A stretch of DNA of 19,847 nucleotides from JAXFQS01 sp034178815 (GTDB lineage Bacteria > Verrucomicrobiota > Kiritimatiellia > RFP12 > DVOR01), in the NCBI GenBank assembly GCA_034178815.1, contig JAXFQS010000043.1, positions 1 to 19,847 of the forward strand, in the 5' to 3' direction. This document shows, piece by piece, positions 14,773 through 19,847 of the stretch. Each line of letters starts with the position of its first letter. The stretch's first letter is position 1. A model generated the notes under the pieces. It had not been told where the DNA came from, did not search any database, and saw only the letters and a program-made list of their open reading frames with translations. The position numbers were made by a program, and so were the translations under genes.

Positions 14773-15543
14773 ATGGACAAACGATTATTTCAAGAGCGGT
14801 TTTTCCGCGGTGTAAGAGACTTGGCGGTGTTTCGGTTTTTGTTGGATATGCTGCCTGATGTGGCATTCTTCGTGAAAGATATCAAGGGGCGGATTGTGAC
14901 GGTCAACCGCCGCAACTGCGAAATCTACAACTGCGAGAATGAACTTGAGTTGATTGGCAAGACGGACGAGGAACTAGTCAGCGGGGAGCGCGCGCGGCTC
15001 TATGCGGAGGAGGAGCGGCGCATTATGGAGTCGGGCGAGCCGGTCATCAACGCCATCAGTGTCGGGCCGGAGGCATCGCACCGAATGGTCATCTACAGCA
15101 AGATTCCGCTCTACGGGCGCAAGGGGCAGGTAGTCGGAATCGCCGGCGTGCACCGTTTTGTTGAGGGGGCGAAGGAGGTACCGCTCTGGCAGCGCCGGTT
15201 TGCCACGGTGGTCTCCTACATCCACGACCATTATACGGAGCCGCTGACGCTCCAAACTCTCGCGAAGCAGGCTGGTTTTTCATCGAGCCAGTTGGAACGC
15301 CGCTTCCAGAAGATTCTCGGCACGACACCGATTGCCTACCTCTTGAAAGTCCGGGTCGAGGCCGCCCGAATGCTCCTGGAGAACACGAACCGCACGATTG
15401 CGGATATCGCGGTCAGCACCGGGTTCTACGACAACAGTCATCTGACGCGTCACTTTAAGCGCATCCGCGGCTGTTCGCCCAAAGCCTACCTCATGCGCCA
15501 TCGTCGCGGGGCGGCGCCGGCGGACGAACTGCCCAAACTCTAG
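14773..15543 (+). CDS. AraC-family transcription regulator with N-terminal PAS domain
   Basis: A 256-residue regulator. Residues 20-130 form a PAS-like sensor (LLDMLPDVAFFVKDIKGRIV, NRRNCEIYNCENELELIGKTDEEL, then a G-x-V-x-G-I-A-G strand). Residues 143-242 form two AraC helix-turn-helix motifs (LTLQTLAKQAGFSSSQLERRF and IADIAVSTGFYDNSHLTRHF, ending in the family KRIRGCSPKAYL). It is transcribed away from the amino-sugar operon and is followed 11 nt later by the GH20 gene, so it likely controls both directions in response to an amino-sugar signal or another ligand of the PAS pocket. I chose the ATG at 14773; an open frame runs far upstream but is antisense to the ROK-like gene. A PAS rather than cupin sensor means a sugar ligand is not assured. 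Confidence 0.92.
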   Translation: MDKRLFQERFFRGVRDLAVFRFLLDMLPDVAFFVKDIKGRIVTVNRRNCEIYNCENELELIGKTDEELVSGERARLYAEEERRIMESGEPVINAISVGPEASHRMVIYSKIPLYGRKGQVVGIAGVHRFVEGAKEVPLWQRRFATVVSYIHDHYTEPLTLQTLAKQAGFSSSQLERRFQKILGTTPIAYLLKVRVEAARMLLENTNRTIADIAVSTGFYDNSHLTRHFKRIRGCSPKAYLMRHRRGAAPADELPKL

Positions 15544-15554
15544 GTTGGTCGACC

Positions 15555-16859
15555 GTGTCGGGAAGCGCGTTGCCCGAAGCCCCATCGGTTTTTGCTCGAA
15601 GGGGCTTTATGTTGGATGTGAGCCGCGGAAAGGTGCCGCGGCTGGAGACCCTTTGCCGTCTGGTCGACCGCCTGTCCGAACACGGCTACAACCATCTCCA
15701 ACTCTACGGGGAGCGCTCCTTTGATTACGGCGAGGCGACGCCCCCGCCGTTTTTGCGCGCCGACGAAGTGCGCCGACTGGATGGCTACTGCGCGGCGAAG
15801 GGGCTAGAACTTGCGGCGAACCAGAACTCGCTCGGGCATATGGAGCGCTGGCTGACCGACCCCCATTTCCGCGACTTGGCGGAACTGCCAGATGGCGGCG
15901 CGATCACGCCTTGGGGAACGGTGCAGGAGGAGCCCACGGGGCTACAGGCCGCCTCGGCAGAAGCCCTGGAGTTTCTCGGGCATCTCTACGACCGACTCCT
16001 GCCAAACTTCCACTCCAAAGATGTCAATGTCGGGTGTGACGAGGTGTTCGACTTGGGGAAGGGGAGAAGCCAACCTTTCTGCCGCGAGGTGGGGGGCGAA
16101 GGGGAACTCTTCCTCCGCCATATCGAGGGGATCGCCGCCTTGCTCGCCCGCCACGGGAAACGCCCCCTGCTCTGGGCGGATATGATTCTCAAGCATCCGG
16201 AGATTGCCCCGTGCCTCCCCGAAGGTACCATTGCGCTGGTCTGGGGCTACGAAGCCGATCACCCTTTTCGCGAGCAGTGCCGGATCCTGTCGGAATCAGG
16301 CGTCGAGTTTTGGGTCGCGCCGGGAACCTCCTCCTGGCGCTCCTTCGCGGGACGCTCTTCGAATATGGCAATCAATGTGCGCCGCGCGCTCGAATCAGGC
16401 CGGGAATTCGGTGCGACCGGAATGCTGTTATGCGACTGGGGCGATGCCGGACATGCCCAGCCCATCGACGCTTCCTATCCCGCAATCGCCTACGCCGCCG
16501 CCTTGGCACGCGGGCAGGGAATGGACACTTTCCGCTTCAGTGCGGAGGAACGAAGCTGGTTTGCGTTGGGCGACGCCTACCGCGCCTTGGGCGTTTCTTG
16601 CGCCAACTCGACAGCCCTATTCCGGCGTCTGATTGGGCTTTCGACGCCTCCATTCGATACGCAGGCTATGGTTCGGGAAGCGCGGCTCTTGTCGCCTGAA
16701 GGTGTGGATTGCGAGGCATTCGAACTCGCTCGGGATTTGATGCTGTGGGCGGCCGGCGAGCGGGTCGACGGGCTTGAAGAACGCTACCGCCGATATTGGC
16801 TCAAGTACAACCAACCGGCAGGCTTGGAAGAGAGTCTGCGCAAGATACGCCTCGCCTGA
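15555..16859 (+). CDS. GH20-like beta-N-acetylhexosaminidase, cytoplasmic
   Basis: A 434-residue glycoside hydrolase of the GH20 type that removes terminal beta-linked GlcNAc or GalNAc. The TIM-barrel start is RGFMLDVSRGKVPRLETL (16-33), followed by HGYNHLQLYGERSF (43-56), NSLGHMERWL (91-100) and the catalytic pair in VNVGCDEVFDLGKGRS (157-172, D162 acting with the acetamido group and E163 as general acid). Tryptophans late in the barrel (ALVWGYEAD, LLCDWGDAGH) fit the substrate pocket. There is no signal peptide or lipobox, so it acts inside the cell on imported glycosides. The start is the GTG at 15555; the next in-frame ATG falls inside the first strand. It follows the AraC gene by 11 nt and ends 7 nt from the convergent rrf2-type gene. 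Confidence 0.85.
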   Translation: MSGSALPEAPSVFARRGFMLDVSRGKVPRLETLCRLVDRLSEHGYNHLQLYGERSFDYGEATPPPFLRADEVRRLDGYCAAKGLELAANQNSLGHMERWLTDPHFRDLAELPDGGAITPWGTVQEEPTGLQAASAEALEFLGHLYDRLLPNFHSKDVNVGCDEVFDLGKGRSQPFCREVGGEGELFLRHIEGIAALLARHGKRPLLWADMILKHPEIAPCLPEGTIALVWGYEADHPFREQCRILSESGVEFWVAPGTSSWRSFAGRSSNMAINVRRALESGREFGATGMLLCDWGDAGHAQPIDASYPAIAYAAALARGQGMDTFRFSAEERSWFALGDAYRALGVSCANSTALFRRLIGLSTPPFDTQAMVREARLLSPEGVDCEAFELARDLMLWAAGERVDGLEERYRRYWLKYNQPAGLEESLRKIRLA

Positions 16860-16866
16860 AAAGGTG

Positions 16867-17340
16867 CTAAGCCTGTTCCGCCTCAGGGGCGTTGGAGTCG
16901 GACGGAAGGTTGGCTGATGCCGCCCCGCCTTTTGCCTTGGACTTGGCCACCATGTCGGCCAGCGTCAGCCGCGCCATCGCCCCACGAAGCGCTTCGTTGA
17001 CTTCGCCCCAAACATCGTTTGCGATACAGCCCGTCGCGTAACGGCAGCGCTTGGAATTCCGTACGCAGGCTACGAGGCTGACGGGGCCTTCGACGGCTTC
17101 GACGATGTCTAGGAGGGTAATCTCTTCGGGTGGCCTTGCCAGTAAGCAACCCCCCGCGACGCCGCGCACGATTTTGATGATTCGCTTGCGTTTCATCGGG
17201 GTGACGATATGCCACAGGTAGTTTGCGGAGAGGCGTTGAGCCTCGGCGATGTTCTTGAGGGAAACGGGGCCGTTTCCCGGCCTGGAGGCAATCTCGATCA
17301 AGGTTCGGAGGGCGTAGCGCCCCATGGTTGAAATGCGCAT
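16867..17340 (-). CDS. Rrf2-family regulator with three-cysteine motif
   Basis: A 157-residue Rrf2-type repressor. The N-terminal winged helix is clear (MGRYALRTLIEIA at 6-18, VSLKNIAEAQRLSANYL at 26-42, GGCLLARPPEEITLLDIVEAVEG at 63-85). Then C92, C99 and C105 (C-x6-C-x5-C) lie where IscR- and NsrR-type members bind an Fe-S cluster, so it may sense iron-sulphur status, oxygen or nitric oxide. It starts 3 nt after cysK ends and must share its transcript. CymR, an Rrf2 protein that controls cysteine synthesis with CysK, is a functional precedent, but CymR lacks this cysteine set. IscR-like function is equally possible. The C-terminal 30 residues are Ala/Ser-rich and probably flexible. Confidence 0.88.
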   Translation of the reverse strand: MRISTMGRYALRTLIEIASRPGNGPVSLKNIAEAQRLSANYLWHIVTPMKRKRIIKIVRGVAGGCLLARPPEEITLLDIVEAVEGPVSLVACVRNSKRCRYATGCIANDVWGEVNEALRGAMARLTLADMVAKSKAKGGAASANLPSDSNAPEAEQA

Positions 17341-17343
17341 GGG

Positions 17344-18249
17344 TCACCAAATGCTGAGGTAGCGTTCCCCGCCATCCGGGAAGACGACGGCTATGTGCTT
17401 TCCTGCGTAGGCTGCGCCCAGTTGCAGGGCGGCCCAGGCGGCAGCACCGGAGGAGATTCCTACGAACAATCCTTCTTCGCGGGCGACTTGGCGGGCGGTT
17501 GCGATGGCGGCATCTCCGGGAACTCGGATGACGCGGGACAGGATGGAGGTGTCGAGTGTCTTGGGGATGAATCCTGCGCCGATGCCCTGGATTTTGTGGG
17601 GCCCTGGTCGGAGGGGCTCTCCGGCGAGGAATTGGCTGATGACCGGGCTTTCGTCGGGTTCGACGGCGATAATTTCGACCCCCGGCTTGTGCTCGCGAAG
17701 GTATCTGCCGGCGCCGCTGATTGTGCCTCCGGTGCCGACACCTGCGATGAGGACATCTACTTTTCCGCCGCTCTGTTCCCAGATTTCGGGGCCGGTGGTT
17801 TTATAGTGCGCTTCGGGGTTGGCGGGGTTGGTGAATTGGCCCGGAATGAAGACTTCTCCGGGTTTTTCGGCGCGCAACTGCTCGGCTTTTTCGATGGCTC
17901 CTTTCATTCCTTCGGGGCCAGGGGTGAGGACGACTTCTGCACCGAGGGCGGCGAGGACTTTGCGCCGTTCGGGGCTCATTGTCTCAGGCATAGTCAAGAT
18001 GGCTCGGTAGCCGCGCGCCGCCGCGACGGCCGCCAATCCGATTCCGGTATTGCCGCTTGTCGGTTCGACGATTGCCATGCCTTTCCGGAGGGAGCCGTCG
18101 GCCTCTGCGGCGAGCACCATGTTTAGCGCGACGCGGTCTTTGACGGAGTAGGAGCCGTTGCGCGCCTCGTGCTTGGCGAAGATGTTTTGGGCCAGATGCG
18201 CCAGGTGCACATAGGGAGTCTGCCCGATGGATTCGCTATAGGTCGACAT
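17344..18249 (-). CDS. cysK: cysteine synthase (O-acetylserine sulfhydrylase)
   Basis: A 301-residue PLP enzyme that makes L-cysteine from O-acetylserine and sulphide. SVKDR (35-39) holds the PLP lysine K37. Further motifs are EPTSGNTGIGLA (62-73), GVGTGGTISG near 175-185 (phosphate-binding loop), GIGAGFIP, EEGLFVGISSGAA near 258-270, and the C-terminal VVFPDGGERYLS. The usual Asn-Pro-x-x-Ser before VKDR is NGSYSVKDR here, a small variation. Length is typical. A strong GAGAGGAGAG ribosome site lies seven bases before the ATG, behind a good promoter. It heads an operon with the Rrf2 regulator. A CysM-type or cystathionine beta-synthase-like activity is possible but less likely. No cysE is visible nearby. 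Confidence 0.93.
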   Translation of the reverse strand: MSTYSESIGQTPYVHLAHLAQNIFAKHEARNGSYSVKDRVALNMVLAAEADGSLRKGMAIVEPTSGNTGIGLAAVAAARGYRAILTMPETMSPERRKVLAALGAEVVLTPGPEGMKGAIEKAEQLRAEKPGEVFIPGQFTNPANPEAHYKTTGPEIWEQSGGKVDVLIAGVGTGGTISGAGRYLREHKPGVEIIAVEPDESPVISQFLAGEPLRPGPHKIQGIGAGFIPKTLDTSILSRVIRVPGDAAIATARQVAREEGLFVGISSGAAAWAALQLGAAYAGKHIAVVFPDGGERYLSIW

Positions 18250-18282
18250 GACAAAACTCTCCTCTCAATGGGGATGGAGCAT

Positions 18283-18311
18283 ACTCTAGTAAACCTGTGG
18301 GTGAATGTCAA
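18283..18311 (-). promoter_or_regulatory. sigma70-like promoter of cysK
   Basis: On the minus strand a perfect -35 TTGACA (18306-18311) lies exactly 17 bases from TAGAGT (18283-18288, four of six). Initiation near 18276 gives a leader of about 27 nt that includes the GAGAGGAGAG ribosome site. An Rrf2 operator would be expected to overlap it, but I see no clear dyad. Confidence 0.6.
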
Positions 18312-18337
18312 GCATCATCCTCGTGAATAGTCGCCTT

Positions 18338-18470
18338 GTCGGGTCGGGTTGGAGTGGGGCTGGCGGGGGACAAACGCTTGTTTTGCCGCAGAAGGTTGGT
18401 ATCTGCGGGGGCGAGAGGTGCCTATCGGTGGAACGCAATCGTGCCAAGGATAGGGTGTCGAAGGTTGGCA
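18338..18470 (+). repeat. intergenic repeat, copy C (GGTTGGCA family)
   Basis: Holds three pieces shared with the other intergenic repeats: GGTTGGAGTGGGG (near 18344, also on the minus strand of copy B), GAAGGTTGGTATCTGCGG (near 18392, like a minus-strand segment of copy B), and 18417-18470, which aligns ungapped with 1385-1438 of copy A and ends in GGTTGGCA. It occupies most of the gap between the divergent cysK and esterase genes, upstream of the cysK promoter. No coding potential is seen. Confidence 0.5.
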
Positions 18471-18518
18471 AGAATCGGGGATGAACCGGGCTGGTGCCTG
18501 CAGCGTTTGTAAAGTTGT

Positions 18519-19295
18519 ATGGGCGCGCGATGGAATAGTGTGCTTTGGAGCCTTCTGCTGATGTTGTGGGCGGTCGGACTGGAGACCTTTGCCGACGGTC
18601 TCCCCCGATTCGCGTGGCGCGTTCCGCCGCCCCAAGGGGCCACGAACGGCATCGTCGTCTGCCTGTTTGACGGCACGCGCCACGCGCAGGAAGTTGCCCC
18701 TGTTTTATCAGCACTTGCCGCAGTCGCGCACCGACCGATTGCCTTGGCGACCCTCGACTGCCCGCCCCGCGAACGCACCGCTTGGCTCACTCAAACGCCC
18801 GCCGCCCAGACCAATCTTCCCCCCGCTCTCAAAACTGCCCGGCACCGTGCTGTCGAACTACGAACGCTTATTCGAAATTGGCGCCGAACTAGTCCCGTCG
18901 CGACTTGGCCACACCTCTTCGTTGGGCATTCGCTGGCGGGACTCTTTCTGCTGGAAACCTTTGCTGATACCCCCGATTTCGCCGAGGGAGCACTTGTCCT
19001 CGACCCCTCCATTTGGTGGGCCCCCGGTCGATTGCAACGCCCGCTTCCGGTCAATCGAATCCATCTTGCCTTCGCCCGAGCGTCGCAGAATTCTCCCCTT
19101 GCCAAGTTGCAGTCGGAGGCCTTGCAGGCGTTTCAAGCAGCCCACCCCGAACTTACCATTGACCACTTTTTGGATGCGACGCACGCCACGATTCTCCCCC
19201 TTCATATTCGGGAACTTCTGGTTCAATCAATCCGCCGTATGGAGTCGACAACGGTTTTGATTCCCTTGTCTGCCGGGGGCGCCATATTCGAGTGA
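18519..19295 (+). CDS. secreted alpha/beta hydrolase, esterase D/Fes-like
   Basis: A 258-residue hydrolase resembling the putative esterase family that includes enterochelin esterases and esterase D. The nucleophile elbow is FVGHSLAGLF (134-143, S138), followed at the usual distance by LDPSIWW (161-167, compare the family's SPSLWW) and a C-terminal HATILPLHI in which H222 completes the triad. Residues 1-25 have an Arg and a long hydrophobic core (VLWSLLLMLWAVGL), consistent with a signal peptide or anchor, so it likely acts in the periplasm. The start is the ATG at 18519; no good ribosome site precedes it. It stands alone between the cysK operon and a gene-poor stretch. The substrate, for example an acetylated sugar, a siderophore or a xenobiotic ester, cannot be inferred. 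Confidence 0.75.
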   Translation: MGARWNSVLWSLLLMLWAVGLETFADGLPRFAWRVPPPQGATNGIVVCLFDGTRHAQEVAPVLSALAAVAHRPIALATLDCPPRERTAWLTQTPAAQTNLPPALKTARHRAVELRTLIRNWRRTSPVATWPHLFVGHSLAGLFLLETFADTPDFAEGALVLDPSIWWAPGRLQRPLPVNRIHLAFARASQNSPLAKLQSEALQAFQAAHPELTIDHFLDATHATILPLHIRELLVQSIRRMESTTVLIPLSAGGAIFE

Positions 19296-19772
19296 ACCTC
19301 TCGGTTGTCGATGCGCATAGAGGAGTCCGTCCTCATACTGTATACACAATGGAGCAACGCTCCATCTTGCCGGGCGTCGCCTGTTGCGATGTAGATTAGC
19401 CTGACGCTTCCGCAAGCCCGTTCATTATCCCAAGATGGGGCAGGCGGGGCAATACAAAAACTGGATTTTGATAAAGCGGACGCGATGATTGGGTTTGTCG
19501 GCGCAGACGGGATATCTTACCAATGGAACGCGCCCATTGGTACTAACCATTGAGACCAGAAGATGCCCGTCAATCTCTCCCCGAGATGCCTATATCCAGA
19601 TGCAGGAGGTACGCAGGTATTTCGTGGATGAACGGATGTTTTGCGGCCGATTGATGGGATTGGCTAGTCGAAAAGTGCGGTCACCTCTCGCCGGAAGCAT
19701 CGGTATTCCTTCTTGACGCCTGTGTGCCCGACCTTAGCCGTATTTGACCGATGCAGTGCCCTAAAAATAACA
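19296..19772. other. gene-poor stretch with several hairpins, no convincing gene
   Basis: About 475 bases between the esterase and the terminator. Perfect or near-perfect stems occur at 19320-19334 (GAGGA/TCCTC), 19349-19365 (ATGGAGC/GCTCCAT, loop AAC) and 19519-19541 (ACCAATGG/CCATTGGT), and a longer-range pair CATCGGT/ACCGATG lies near 19698 and 19747. The only open frame (19489-19716, +, 75 codons) has no ribosome site, motif or protein-like character I would trust. It could hold a small RNA gene or a decayed gene. Confidence 0.4.
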
Positions 19773-19808
19773 AAAGAAGCCGCCATCCTGATGGACAGCG
19801 GCTTCTTT
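19773..19808 (-). terminator. strong intrinsic terminator, possibly bidirectional
   Basis: AAAGAAGCCGC (19773-19783) pairs perfectly with GCGGCTTCTTT (19798-19808), an 11-bp stem whose 14-base loop includes a further CATC/GATG pair. On the minus strand it is followed by TTTTGTTATTTTTAG, a good T-rich tail about 15 bases after the stop codon at 19823-19825. The plus-strand side has only a short TTTC, so stopping from the left is weaker. Confidence 0.8.
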
Positions 19809-19822
19809 CAGGGATATGCTCC

Positions 19823-19847
19823 CTACTTGCTCAGCGCCTTGCGGATT
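19823..19847 (-). CDS. last codons of a minus-strand gene, product unknown
   Basis: On the minus strand the right edge reads ATC CGC AAG GCG CTG AGC AAG TAG, giving a basic C-terminus IRKALSK and a TAG stop at 19823-19825. A strong terminator follows about 15 bases later, which is what one expects just after a real gene. Seven residues are too few to name a product. Confidence 0.45.

Noticed and set aside
19338..19354. TACTGTATA, resembling half of a LexA site
   Set aside because: The second half (CAG at the required spacing) is missing and no SOS gene follows.
19489..19716. 75-codon plus-strand open frame near the right end
   Set aside because: It overlaps a hairpin, has no ribosome site and no recognisable protein character; too weak to call a gene.

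Overview
The window is GC-rich, gene-dense bacterial chromosome. Three things point to the PVC superphylum, with a host-associated Kiritimatiellota, Lentisphaerota or Verrucomicrobiota relative as my best guess: a membrane protein with an N-terminal DUF2723-like region and a long TPR tail, an SSS sugar symporter inside an amino-sugar operon with a NahK-like kinase and a divergent ROK protein, and an acyl-CoA synthetase paired with an XRE-cupin regulator. This is inference from gene content. There is no rRNA or other phylogenetic marker in the window, so the placement is moderate to low confidence.

Layout. Bases 1-1307 (+) hold the 3' end of a UbiE/MenG-type methyltransferase, a DEDDh exonuclease and an unrecognised secreted protein, packed with overlapping or near-touching ends. 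Bases 1483-3813 (-) hold an XRE-cupin regulator and an AMP-forming acyl-CoA synthetase behind a plausible sigma70 promoter. Bases 3889-7787 (-) hold the large membrane/TPR protein and the XTP/dITP pyrophosphatase RdgB, 2 nt apart. Bases 8022-14697 (-) form the main locus, an amino-sugar operon read in the order ROK-like protein, SSS symporter, NahK-like kinase, NagB, then a 296-nt structured leader, then NagA. Diverging from it over a 75-bp intergenic region is a PAS-AraC regulator followed by a cytoplasmic GH20 hexosaminidase (14773-16859, +). Bases 16867-18249 (-) hold cysK and an Rrf2 regulator with a three-cysteine motif. Bases 18519-19295 (+) hold a secreted esterase-like alpha/beta hydrolase. 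The last 550 bases have no convincing complete gene; they contain several hairpins, a strong terminator and the last few codons of a minus-strand gene.

How the genes work together. The 8022-16859 block reads as a self-contained GlcNAc scavenging unit. A symporter brings in GlcNAc or a short GlcNAc glycoside, the GH20 enzyme trims it inside the cell, kinases phosphorylate it, and NagA and NagB turn GlcNAc-6-P into fructose-6-P. The PAS-AraC protein is the likely local regulator. The puzzle is the kinase step. The recognisable kinase resembles N-acetylhexosamine 1-kinase, which would make GlcNAc-1-P, whereas NagA needs the 6-phosphate. The only 6-kinase candidate is a ROK-like protein that has lost the family's zinc cysteines and carries an extra N-terminal domain.

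Three intergenic regions (about 1.4, 7.9 and 18.4 kb) share short, partly palindromic repeats built around GGTTGGCA. They look like a dispersed, REP-like element family. I see no rRNA, tRNA, CRISPR array, complete mobile element or phage gene.
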